Shown: positions 47,560 to 59,200 of the stretch, in pieces
Layout of the letters: each line of letters opens with the position of its first letter
Numbering within the stretch: the stretch's first letter is position 1
NCBI RefSeq assembly: GCF_000699445.3
Contig: NC_067200.1
Span: forward strand, 10,643,450-10,707,449
DNA: 64,000 nt
Direction: 5' to 3'
From: Schistosoma haematobium
Taxonomy: Eukaryota; Platyhelminthes; Trematoda; Strigeidida; Schistosomatidae
The notes under the pieces: model-generated
Databases searched by the model: none
What the model was told of the DNA's origin: nothing
The model's input: the letters and a program-made list of their open reading frames with translations, nothing else
Position numbers and translations under genes: made by a program

Positions 47560-47960
47560 TCTTATTATGAGCTTTATTTTGGTGGATAGATTATTATTGT
47601 ATGATTTACTGTTATAATGTTATACTCAGTTATTTGATTATCGTCTCCCACGTTCACAGCCACTTTTGGCTTTATTTTGTATAAACGATATTTCCTATTT
47701 TATGGTGCGATGAGGTCTGTTTGTCCGGTATATAAACCAAGTATGTGTGAAATAAATTATTCGCATAGTGGAAGCTGTATTGGTGTTCTGGACTCAAATG
47801 GACGGCTAGGCGAGGAAGGGACCAATAAGGGGGCTCGGCTGATCAGACCGGTCGAATGTTTTTAGTTTAGTACAGTACAAAAGTGAATAAGCCATATTTT
47901 GGTTGGCGAATAAATTACATGATAACTAGCCGGACTTAAAGTCACAACAGTATGGCTCTC
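47560..47960 (+). repeat. LTR-like repeat L, copy 4
   Basis: Sense copy with CACGTTCACAGCCACTTTTG, TATATAAACCAAGTATGTG, AAATAAAT and TCTGGACTCAAATGG. Confidence 0.5.
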
Positions 47961-48775
47961 AAACAGTACCTACTCTGTCTTGTACAACATGTTAACCCAA
48001 ACAAAAACATTGGTTAACATCATTGAGTAGGTGAATAACCAGCTTCCTCCAATAATATGTCACATAAATTGTATCCTACCATCTGAACTTGAGATGACAC
48101 AGGAATTGTCTCTACGCTTGTCATCGGAACCATAACAACTCCATAATATTATCTAATATTCTGATTGTATAGTACCATATTTGTAACAAATAGAACATAC
48201 TTCTCATCAGTTATTCATTGGGTTGAAATTTCAATAAATGTTGACTTATTGTATTTTGTGAGTGACTTGATGATACAATGAGGAAGGGTTTAATTGATTT
48301 CTACTGTCCTTAAATTATCGTTATCCAATTATTTAACTATTGCTTAGTTTTCATTGCACTCATCACCTATCTGTGTTTAGATTATGGTTTTCATTTAAAA
48401 AATTGTAATGCTTTGTGACCATTTGATTAATGTATACAATCCTATGAGTTTTTAAGACAATACCAGAAACTAGACCAGCTTTGCTATCCTCGTCAACTGA
48501 TTGGGTTATTTTTTGGAGACAGGATATTCAGTTATAATTGGAATTCAGTTGTATTATTAAATACAGAGGTTGTTTGATCTGATCAGCGTAAGTAAACTTG
48601 TAATTAATGGACACGTAAATTTCATTTTCCAATCAACGTTACATAATAATTACATTTCCAGAAATTCCTCGACATCATCAACCGTCTTTGAATAGATAAT
48701 ATTTTTCAATTAACTGTTGTATATCCTATGAAGTAAGACATTTTTTTGGCTGAATCAATGTTACCAAGACTTCAG

Positions 48776-49145
48776 GAGATACTCCTGGAGTTCTAGTGAG
48801 AAGTCGTTACTAGTGGAGTTCAACCAGGTCTGTTTTGAGATAGGAACTCACTGAAGACAATGGTGTACGCTGGCGCAACTTCGTGGATTGGTTGAAGTTA
48901 GACATTAACACCGTTGGATGCAGGCTCAGTGGTCTAGTTGTTCAAGCGCCTGGCCCGAGACTGACAGGTCCTAGGTTCGAATCCCGCGGGGGGCGGGATA
49001 GTGGATGCGCACTGTTGAGGAGTCCCACACTAGGACGAAACGGCCTTCCAGTGCTTCCAGGTTTCCCATGGTGATCTAGCTTCAATTGACTCATGGTTTC
49101 AACCAGTGAAATTTCTAAAAATCTCCAAAAAACCCATTCTGATAA
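48776..49145 (+). mobile_element. Hammerhead SINE (family A)
   Basis: A near-full plus copy with A box GGCTCAGTGG and B box GGTTCGAATCC. The hammerhead has TTGAGGA (first core base changed) and TTC in place of GTC, so it is probably inactive. Confidence 0.7.
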
Positions 49146-49594
49146 TAATTACCAACCATATGTCCGCCAACTATTTCATTCAGACAGTCTATAAAATTTC
49201 AGTGATTGTAAGCACTAATTATTTTTCCTAATATCGAATTGGGTTAGTTGAGATATGTGTAAGTCGGTCAGTCAGTCAATCATAAACAACGTAAAGCCTA
49301 GAATAAATTTATATTGACTCAATTTGTTATGGGATATTACCACGATGAGATGAAATTATCAACATGAATGACAAATCATTCGAAATAATAATAATAAAGA
49401 CTAAAGATTGAGAAAATGTGGAGTGGGAAGGCAAAGACTGTGCATAATAATAATAAAATTAAATTGTAGATCACACGAGACTCGTTCAAAAGAAAACTAC
49501 AATTGAACTACATATAAAACAATGAATTCATTAACATCAATCTTAACCAAAGGACACAAAACTTCACTAAAAAACTGGTTTATAACCTTTATTT

Positions 49595-50118
49595 TCATTA
49601 AAATCATGAACCGGCCTGGGGTATTCTAACGTTGGAAACTTGAGAGGAATGGACGTTCGTTTCTTTCTAGTATAGGACTCCTCAAAAGTGTGCATTCTCG
49701 ACATCTCACGAGGGGCTCGAACCTAGGGCCTTTGATCCTGCCCTCAAATGCCGGGATGTAATAGTTTCAACACCTAACTTCAGTCAATCCACAACATTGA
49801 GCGACCATTTTCCATTGTCTTCGGTGAATAACTGCCTCACAACCGACACGGTGTAGCTCCATTGGTTACTGTTTCTTACTAGGACTTTGGACACCTCTCG
49901 AAACTAGTCACTAGTGAGTGAGAACATAGTAGTTGTCAGTATGAGATTGTGGGAATTGTTGAATGTCGTTAAAGCCGTGAATTGATGTAAGCTAGGTTAT
50001 GAATGTGCACATAACAGAACAAAAATAGCCATTCAGTGCTTCCAGTTTTTCAACAGTGATCTAACTTAAATCGGATCATGATTTTAATGAAGTCCAACAT
50101 TCTCCACAAATCCGTACT
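49595..50118 (-). mobile_element. Degenerate SINE (family A) plus a second inverted fragment
   Basis: An old minus copy spans about 49595-49955. It is followed by a short minus piece and a plus hammerhead-tail piece (to 50118), again giving an inverted arrangement. The ribozyme cores are lost. Confidence 0.5.
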
Positions 50119-50379
50119 GACCAATCTTCAATTTGTTTACTGAATCTTAAGAAAAATTGTGATACTTCCGTTTGTCAACAATTTTCCATAATTCATTCCA
50201 AGAATATTTTGTTAGTTCTACCCAGTTAATTTTGTATACTGGGGAAAAGTTCGACTCACACCTCCCTGAGGCACTCCAGTGACAATGAAACCTAGTCCCA
50301 TGAAATAAAATGGATGACTGTGTGCAGATCGCGTTAACAACCACTGTTGAAACTGACGGATATAGGCCTAGTCCCCCAC

Positions 50380-51110
50380 TCTGTTATAATAACGAAAAGA
50401 TAGAAATCAAGATTTACGAGTAATGCACTGAAGAAATATTCTTTTCGGTGCCTGACTGGATTATCTTCAGGAAGGTCCATTAAGTCTGGTACAAACCAGA
50501 GTGTTGTCCATGAATTGTGAGGGTGAAAGAGCTGATCGTAAACATACGACTTTGTCTTCACATTATTAAATTAATCACTTCATTCGTTCCCTTTTGCTAC
50601 TGGGTTCAAGCCCACATGCTGTATATATTCGTGTATAGTGCACTTACGATCTTGAGTATCTATCCCAATATGTTTATTATGAGGTATATAAGTCCCTGAC
50701 TTGTATATTCTGTACATGCATAGAACGCACACTTGCGACGTTGCATAACCACATCTTATACTGATGTACACACTATTGCTCCCAACGATTTTGGGTTACA
50801 AATTTTCCGGATAGACCAGTCTCTAGCGTATCCGTACAGAAGTAGATTAATAACGTATCTGCTTGCTTCTCCAAGTATGTGTTACCTCAAAGTCCGTAAT
50901 GAATGCATGAATTGTCCGTAAGTAAATTAGTAACGCGTTCATTTGCTTTCTTGAGTGCAATCGGTTTATTATAAGATTTGACTACAAAATTATTGTGTTC
51001 AGTGTAGATTAGACAACTCAAGTGCCGTGATATTTGCTTCTGGAAGTCCAGTAGTCCGGCAGATCATTACTGGGTTTTTTCTTTTTCCTGATAAACCAAC
51101 CAGCTTTTCA
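50380..51110. other. Unclassified sequence with promoter-like box and internal duplication
   Basis: A GGTATATAAG box (about 50681) and a partly duplicated block (50832-50877 against 50917-50959) stand out. I do not recognise a family. No open frame over 80 codons has known motifs. Confidence 0.3.
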
Positions 51111-51353
51111 CCTAGTTGGCAGGAAATAAATATCACTCAGCTAAATTTTTACAACATAACTGGTACCCTAATAACGCTTCTCTTAGTTTTATCCACAATT
51201 TGAATATCATATTAGAAGTTGAATACAAAGACCAGCGCAATCACAGTAATCCATACACAATTTAGGAACGAAATTATTCTAGAAATTTGCACGAAAGATA
51301 CGGAATTCCTTCATCAATGAGAAGCACTAGATAAATATGGTAATTGTCACTAT

Positions 51354-51545
51354 CCAATGATCAATCAATCGTAAATGTCTCAGTTCTACAGGAGGTCAAA
51401 TGTAGACATAATAGCTCAATGGTGACGTCTAAGAATTTGGAACTGAGTGGAATGGGTTCGAACCCCTTCAAAATTGTAGATACACATAACTGGCAAATGT
51501 CAAATACCACAAAACCTAGGTGTATCATTAATTTCCAACTACATA
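51354..51545 (+). mobile_element. Degenerate SINE (family B)
   Basis: A plus copy with ATAGCTCAATGG and GGGTTCGAACCCC boxes. The hammerhead region is decayed (GGCAAAT core). It abuts the fold-back element at 51550. Confidence 0.55.
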
Positions 51546-51638
51546 CATAAACTAGTATAAGGGTTGTGGGGATTGTTAAATTTTTGATTGATATAATGAA
51601 CCGATTGATGTTAGACCATCACAATTGAAAACCTGGAA

Positions 51639-51684
51639 GCACTGGACGGCCGTTTCGTCCTACTGTGGGACTCCTCAGCAGTGC
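51639..51684 (-). ncRNA. Hammerhead ribozyme motif on the minus arm, core intact
   Basis: The reverse complement holds GCACTG, CTGAGGA, GTCC/GGAC, GAAA, CGGCCG, GTC and CAGTGC with fully paired stems I and II. Confidence 0.7.
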
Positions 51685-51804
51685 GCATCCACGACCCCGC
51701 TCGCGGGATTCGAACCCAGCCGGCTCAGTGGTCCAGTTGGCTAAGCGTTCGCGCGCGAGACCGAAGGCCCTGGGTTCGAATCCTGCGAGCGGGATCGTGG
51801 ATGC

Positions 51805-51850
51805 GCACTGCTGAAGAGTCCCACAGTAGGACGAAACGGCCGTCCAGTGC
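51805..51850 (+). ncRNA. Hammerhead ribozyme motif, core intact
   Basis: GCACTG, CTGAAGA (variable seventh base A), GTCC-CACAGTA-GGAC, GAAA, CGGCCG, GTC and CAGTGC are all present. Only the variable base differs from the minus-arm copy 120 bases upstream. Confidence 0.7.
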
Positions 51851-51950
51851 TTCCAGGTTTTCAATTGTGGTGGTCTAACATCAATCGGTTCATAATCTCA
51901 ATCAAATACATACATATACCTTACATCAGAGACAGAATACATATTCCACT

Positions 51951-52098
51951 GAGATGGTGGATAAGATTTGTAGCTCAGGTGGATGATTTTGATGGAGTTT
52001 TTCTCTGATCTGGATGGTTTGGTCGTGGAGAACGGTGAAAGAACGATGAAAGCTCCACGACCAAACCATCCAGCTCAGAGAAGAAAACTCCATGAAAA
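51951..52098 (+). repeat. Fold-back repeat (family C), second copy
   Basis: The inverted arms meet near 52033 with almost no spacer. The copy begins with the A-box-like TAGCTCAGGTGG (51971-51982). A perfect 12-bp direct repeat, ACATATTCCACT, lies at 51939-51950 and 52099-52110. It is the same family as 24937-25196, in the opposite orientation. Confidence 0.75.
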
Positions 52099-52111
52099 AC
52101 ATATTCCACTA

Positions 52112-52667
52112 GTTTTGATGATAACAATCTGTGAATAATATAATAAACAGATCGGTTGTTTTTTTTCTCGTAAGAAATTTCCAATTCTTTTAATTACACA
52201 TTAGAATTGACTGTTTGAGAAGTTGATGTATTCCATTAATTTTCATTTACACACACACAAACGACGAATATATGCTAGAACTAGTAATAACAATAATAAC
52301 AGTAGTAAAGTTGAAGCGATGATGGATAACTTACAGATTGAATAAACAAACGGACTAACATATGTGTGTACGCATATACCATAATCGTGTACAAAATACA
52401 CTTAATGCTCATCCATGAGTAATATGTGTACATTTACAGACTCACATACACATACATACATTTACCTATACTGCTTATATGTATTATTAAAGGATAAAGT
52501 GTTAATCTTCTCAAACTTTCACTCTTTATCATCATTTATCTTGAAAATTGAAAACTTACCACACATTTAAACAACAACAAAATAGACGTGAAGAAAATCT
52601 CTGTATTCATTCATCCATCCATCCATCCATATGTTTATACAAACATTAAATATGTCTCATTCACCAG

Positions 52668-52725
<58 letters not shown>

Positions 52726-53690
52726 AACCTCACCTCATCAAATCTCCCCCGCTATACATACAAAGATAAAGAAAAAAAAGTGAACATTTAATACAATGAA
52801 ATTGAAACAACCATATCAAACTACTAATAAAATAAATAAATGAATGAATGAGTAGTAATGGAACTAGGAAACAGACTTTTCGAATGAAAAAAAAAGAACC
52901 TCCCTCCCCCACAACATAAGATAAATGACTTTGTGATTTGATTCAAATGAGTGCGCGCACGATTGAAAAGAAAAATAACAAATAAATAAACAGACGACGA
53001 CGACAACAACAGCAACTTGTACATAGACAAACACCTTAATGGAACAAGATAAAAATCACTTTGACTTAATAATATAAGAAACTTTTTTTGGGGATCAAAT
53101 TAGTGTAATTACAATCGATGAATGTCGAGATTAAATTCTTCATGTAATGAAGAAAATTTATCTATGCGAAGTGTGATCGTCCGCCTCTCACCTTCTATTT
53201 TTTTTCTGTTTTAATATAGGTATGTAGGTGTGTGAATAGGTAAACTATAAATTTGATAATTGGTGATTTTGAAAGTAACCAAGAGAATGATGAATGAAGA
53301 TTATCTAAGTTTACTGATTAAAACCTGATATAAAGAAAAGAAATCAAACTGAATTGAAAATGTATTAAGTAGTGGACGATGGAAAATAAAGGGAATAGTT
53401 AGATGATATTGGGAAAGGAAACTAATGAATTTGTGAAAGGATAGACTATTTATATTTACTCTTATTTTGATAATTAATTATTCTTTGTGGGGTTATGGAG
53501 AGTGATTAATGTTAAATGCATTTAATTTTCAAATACATTTTTAATAATATGCTACTGAAATAACTATTAGTAATAATGTATGATATTCAACAAGATAAAA
53601 GAATCCATATGTTTTTTTCCTGGCATAATTACTACACTATTTCTTGACACCTGAATATTCATGACCGTTATTTGTAGAGGTGAGAACAAT
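52112..53690. other. Non-coding stretch with simple repeats
   Basis: Apart from the TA and ATCC runs I see nothing; SINEs are absent between 52.1 and 56.2 kb. Confidence 0.45.
52669..52722. repeat. (TA)n microsatellite
   Basis: About 27 TA units, preceded by an ATCC run at 52608-52630. Confidence 0.97.
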
Positions 53691-53694
53691 ACAT

Positions 53695-53795
53695 GTTTTA
53701 GAATAGTTAGGTTAGGGCTACTGCCGGTCCGAAGCCCGGATGAAGGGGGGTTGGGCATGGGGTTAGCGACCCCATCCCGTAGAAAACTAACTCCC
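53695..53795. repeat. GC-rich island, probable LINE 5' fragment
   Basis: About 100 bases of high GC (around GGGGGGTTGGGCATGGGGTT) sit in very AT-rich DNA. From memory such a motif is repeated in schistosome LINEs. There is no other copy here. Confidence 0.35.
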
Positions 53796-53799
53796 TAAA

Positions 53800-55795
53800 C
53801 AAACGCTAACCAGAAAAAAATTATTCAAAGTACCATTATAAACTGTAATCATAACTTTGTAATGTCTTCTAAAATTTATACACCGTTGAGAGTTATCTAG
53901 TAACGATTATTAGAACGAGTGATATACAAAGTATAAGAGTAAAATTGAAAATGTCCCAATACAAAATTAACAGTTTATTTACTATTCCATGTTATAGTGT
54001 TGTTAATAAATAAACCGGTTTCCATACTATCCCATCAGTTTTATTTCTACTCTAAAATTATATATTTATACATATATAACTAATGTTTATGATACTGTCA
54101 TAAAATGAACAACTGAGAAACAAGTATAATCAATGGAGGGGTATATATATGAAAAATAAACTATTCAAAACGACAATAACAGTATTATACACATGCAAAT
54201 AATAGTAATAATAATAATAATAACAATAACGTAATTCGGGTGGAGTTTTTATGCATATTTATCTGCTAACTTGTTGTATACAACATATTATATTCATAAA
54301 AATATACAAAAAAAATATGATGGACACACCATGAATACTTACAAAGCTATTTACAGTTTAAACATTTGTTGGCGCCTAAAATTTTAGGTACTATTATTAG
54401 TTATTATAAATTTTAGAGAAAAGTTTGCTTTGTTTTCTTTTAGAAAGAAATATTCTCTCTGGACGAATTGTTCTTTTTTTTTTCTTTCTTGAACACATGT
54501 CATTCATTTATTCTATCCAGTATCTTACTAATAATGGAAAAGGAAAAATTTCTAGTGTAGTTTTCAATCAATAAAATTGTAATGTTCTTTTTCCTTTCAA
54601 ATAATTCGATCAAGATAATTCTTTAGGAAGCTACTCGAATAAACCAATTTGAAATTACTAAATAGTTATGATAAGTGTTAACTCTATCGAAGTGTTTAAA
54701 TCATATAATTGAGACATACGTAAAATTGAAGTTTATAAAACAACGATTTGTTTGAAAGACGGTTCTTCATTGAGGAATAATATATAAATTACTTACAAAA
54801 CTCAACTTATGAGGTATCTGTGGCATTTAGCGTGTCTGTAAGTTTGAAAGAAAAAGGGATTTTTACTTTAATAAAATCAAGAATAATTATAACATACGAT
54901 AACAGTTTATCAATAAGCAAAAACAGAACCCGGAGCAAACAATTATGTGAACCATTGCGTTTAAACAAAAATAAAACAACCATAAAAAACTGTGAATAAC
55001 TGCTATAGAGATTGAGAGAAAGGAATTATAATGATAAATACAATAAATGTTATAAGTATATGTAATTATTTAAGAATATTACACGACAAACTTGAGTTAC
55101 AACATAAGCGTAGAAATTGCTAAGAACACAACTGTTTACTGAATATTAATAAGTAGTATAAAACAATACATAAAAAGGGTTGATGAGAAGAGAACAAGGA
55201 CAGAGAATAAACTTAACACGAAATGTTAACGAATTAACCTAGTAACAGATAGTTGTACATGTCAACTCTACAAATATTTAACCATGTCAATATTACTACC
55301 TATATTACCATTAAAGTAGCATGAAATTAAAAAATAAAAAGTCCAGTCATATTCTTTAAATTGTCTGCCGCCACATGTACTTTATCCTATTTAGAACCAG
55401 TCTATATCTTTATATCAATGTTCACACTAAAACCTAATGCTTGTTGAATAAATATGGGTGTTAAAAGTAAACTGCTTATAGCTAACAAATTACTGAGATA
55501 CTGAATAATGCAGAAGTTAAGAAAACGACAATAAAGACGCTGAGGAAAACAACAGAATAGTATCTATTGAAATTCATGCATCTCATATATAATAGATGGA
55601 AGGAACAGTTATACGGTGGTGTGATATCTTGCTATTTATTTCACATTATATTAAATTATTTTCTCTATTTTACTTGCATTTATTATTTTAGGTTCGCTTA
55701 CTGTCTCAGCTGAAGACGTATCTCTATCAGGCCAAACAGCATCGTCACTTTGAATCATTGTAATATTTTGTAGTTATGAAAGTATCAGAGCGATT
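53800..55795. other. Non-coding stretch downstream of the BLTP2-like gene
   Basis: Very AT-rich with no repeat family and no gene that I can support. Confidence 0.45.
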
Positions 55796-55800
55796 CTGTA

Positions 55801-55815
55801 TTTATTATATTTATT
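55801..55815 (-). terminator. Candidate poly(A) signals for the BLTP2-like gene
   Basis: Two AATAAA motifs on the minus strand (55801-55806 and 55810-55815) are the first seen after the stop codon. They imply a 3' UTR of about 390-420 bases that includes a TA microsatellite. This is inference from motif position only. Confidence 0.3.
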
Positions 55816-55917
55816 TAAAATGAAGATATCATCACAACAGCAGTATTATTGGTAAAGGTATTCCCAACAAATATTACGCAATGCATATGGGGAAATGTCC
55901 ATTAGTAAAGCTGTACA

Positions 55918-55920
<3 letters not shown>

Positions 55921-55961
<41 letters not shown>
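55921..55961. repeat. (TA)n microsatellite in the presumed BLTP2-like 3' UTR
   Basis: About 20 TA units between the terminal exon and the candidate poly(A) signals. Confidence 0.95.
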
Positions 55962-55962
<1 letters not shown>

Positions 55963-56201
55963 GTAAATAATTCACAAGGAACATTTTTGTCAGAAAATCA
56001 ACTAAAAAATACAAATGAAGAAGATAAAAATGAATTTACTTGGTGATAAAAGAAAGATTGTGCACATTTTAGATACATAGAATTTTGGAAAAGTCTAACC
56101 ATCAACTTAATTGTTAACACCAAGCAATCATGGAAAAATACAAGCCATCCATCATAAAAACAAACAAAATGAAGTTAGCATTTCAATAAGAGAAAATATA
56201 A

Positions 56202-56252
56202 TTAGTATGGTTTCGATTTGAAACGTTTTCGTTTTCCCGTCTTGTTAGGTTG
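56202..56252 (-). CDS. BLTP2-like terminal exon, basic C-terminal tail
   Basis: A pyrimidine-rich acceptor (TTCTACTTTTTCAG) is followed by 16 codons, QPNKTGKRKRFKSKPY, and a TAA stop. The phase matches the donor at 57409. The tail is strongly basic, as I recall for this family's terminus. The exon is too small to be secure without transcript data. Confidence 0.6.
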   Translation of the reverse strand, partial: QPNKTGKRKRFKSKPY

Positions 56253-59200
56253 CTGAAAAAGTAGAAGAAACAATGGGGTGGTTTATTTTCTACAAATATA
56301 TTACACTACTGACATCTTCATAAGTAGTAAAAAAAAAAGATAAATAATAAGGAAAAGTAGTTTGCATCATGATGAAGAAATGGGGAGAACTGTTCAGATA
56401 TGTATCGGGATGACAAACTACTAATTTTGTTGTTCTCTGATTGATCTTGTTTGCGAAATGTTTAGCAACAAGAATCCCCAACCACTCCTTTCCTGCAACT
56501 CAATTTGCCAGCGGAGAGGCCTAAAAAATAGCTAGCCAATTGGTCAAAGAATTTTTAGTAGAAAGTTGTAAGTGACCGACTTCGAGCAACCTTCTTTTAG
56601 GCTCTGAGGTCATGTTCTCAGACCGCAAAAACTAGTAATAATCCAATTTCAAATTTAGATGCCGAAAGAAATATCTTTCCCCAATATTCTCAACTTGAAA
56701 GTGAAAATATGAGCACATCTTGGTTAACAAGATCACTATTTGTTGATAGTGATCATGGGCTCATTAGTGATAAGTTTTCATATGAATTGTGAAGAATTCT
56801 AATAAAAAACTATGTTGTATAGAGTGGTAGGCGAGGTACTGACTTAATGCATACTGATTGATTGGATTAAGGATCAGAGTTACATTTTAAAATAAATAAA
56901 GTTGAACATTCGAACTATAAGATTTGTTCTTAATGACTGAACTAAATGTTCGACGATAGAAATGTATGTAATATTATGATCTATGCGTATACCGATATCA
57001 CATTAACAACTTTAACAATGTCTGGTAATAAATAAGCTCCATGAAACTGGTAACGTGATTGAATTTTAAGTATACAGAGCAATTATACATGGAATTCTCA
57101 TTGTAGTTGGAATTCATCAACAATGCGTATCCGTACACTCACACACAAACACATCCATCCATACACATGAGACATATATGCGTAGAATTACAAGGACGTG
57201 AATATAAGAGGTATGTGTATTGCAGGTAAGGATTTCCTGAGAAAAGAATAAAGTTAACAGGAAGGTAAAAATGATTGATTAGTTAATAAATTCTATCCAA
57301 AAGCGAAAATAAACCACGCCGGAATATAATGACATAGAAGCTACTATAGGGCACATATATTTATATACACACACACTACTACTAATAATAATAATAATAA
57401 TAACTTACTATTTGAGCATGACGACCTAATATCATTTCCAAATCACGTTGAGCTTTTTCTTCTTGTGCAGCAACAGTTGTTGGATCGACTAGGTCATCAT
57501 CATCATCGACATCAGGTGAATGTATCGTTGAATCAGCACGACCGCTAGTAACAGCGGAAGGAGTCAGTGAACTGAGTCGGTTGACAGATGATATCAGGAT
57601 ATTTGATGTTGTTAACTCGTGTGGTTTAGAATCAGTACTACTACTAGCAGAAATATTACTATTATTATCATTATTGCTGTTACTGGTACCAGAGATACGT
57701 AGAAGTGGTAAACGTCGTCGAGGTGTAAGTTTTTTCTTTATCACCTACATACATAGTTTAAAAAAAACAATGTGATATTATTAAGAGTTAGTAATCCCTC
57801 TTTGTTACTTTTATTTAGAACTGCAGTTGAACAGTCTCTTTTGGAGGAATGGACTGAGAAATTGGATCGATTGTGGAGTAGGCGGGATGTTCATCTGCCA
57901 ACGAATGGATAAGTTCATTGAGCAGTAGTTCTATTTTGGGTCTGAGATGTGGTCATTAAAAATAGAAAATATTTGTAAACGACTAGTGTTTGGTTTTTCA
58001 GGGGAAAGACTGAACACTTCACTTCTTACTGGTACCATGGAGTTAGTGAACACTGTTTATGAGCTAATGAGAGCAGATAAGTAGAGACAGGGCTGCTTTG
58101 AAGGTATTCATTAAGAATGCCGTAAAGACCAAGTGGAAAGTGTTGGGGTTAAATATAGGGCACTAGATAAAAATGGTTAATAGGTTGGTAAGGTAATAAA
58201 TCTTCATCGACTGAAATGTCTGGAACCTCGACGTAAGATGTTTAATGATGTAGGCTGCAAGAAAGCTAGAAATGAGTAAACTAAAACTTGATATCAGTCT
58301 TAAAAATTAAAACCTTTCGAACTGATTCATATCAATAAGTGTAGACTATCTGCTTGAGGTTCCGGCAATCATCAAAATTAGTGGTTGGGAATGTTGGATG
58401 ACAAGGCAAAAAATCAACCGCAATAGCGTAGATACAATCATTCTTTGTCCACCCTTAGATACAAAGTTTCGAAACTATCATATATTCTTTTTATTCTACA
58501 AAATCACACTTTCTTCTCGCATCATATCGTCAATACCTAACCTTTTCCACTACTAATGATACTATTGTAGTGAACGAGAACTTAGGTGGGAAAAATCTAT
58601 GTGAAAAATCATACATTAAATACTTTATTAGCAAATCTTCCATCAATCGTCCCAAATTACATCGTTCCTTCATTGCAACTACAATTACATCCTATTTACA
58701 TTCCATTTCTATTCAATCTGATCTTCTCAACCTTCTGCTGACAGTCATTCCACTTCTGATTGGTGTTATATACTACTTATGTCGACAGACATAAGTAGTG
58801 TGGTAACCTAAACAGATGCACAAAAGTTGCAGGTTCTAAGTCATGTATGATTATCTTGATACAGAGTTATATCAAAAGTTTTGATATTTTTGATGACAAA
58901 AGATATTATGTTAGAGTTTGTGTGTGAACAACAGCATTATGAGCAAAATACATCGCCAGATGACGTGTTCTAAGTAGGATGAAAGATAAGTCCCGGATTC
59001 TATAGCTGGCAACAACGGAAGCGTAATAAAAACATGTGATTAAATGAGAGGATAGAGGTAATCCACTTAGAAGGGATGCATATATGTCCATGGAGATTTA
59101 ACTATTCAAATAATATTCAAAAATTAAATAAATGATTATGTATAAATGTAACATTACACTTAACCAACATATAGGTTTATAGATACGAATTTAAGCTTCA

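Larger units (their letters stand above)
51550..51906 (+). mobile_element. Fold-back hammerhead SINE (family A), near-perfect inverted pair
   Basis: The minus arm (51553-51718) and plus arm (51719-51905) match over about 100 bases with a few differences. They share the otherwise rare loop CACAGTA. The pair is flanked by TACATACATA at 51540-51549 and 51907-51916 (10 bp, low complexity). The plus arm starts at the A-box region, so it is 5'-truncated. Confidence 0.8.

Noticed and set aside
57380..57408. Coding extension of the exon as poly-Tyr
   Set aside because: The GTAAGT donor precedes it and the run is an intronic TTA microsatellite.
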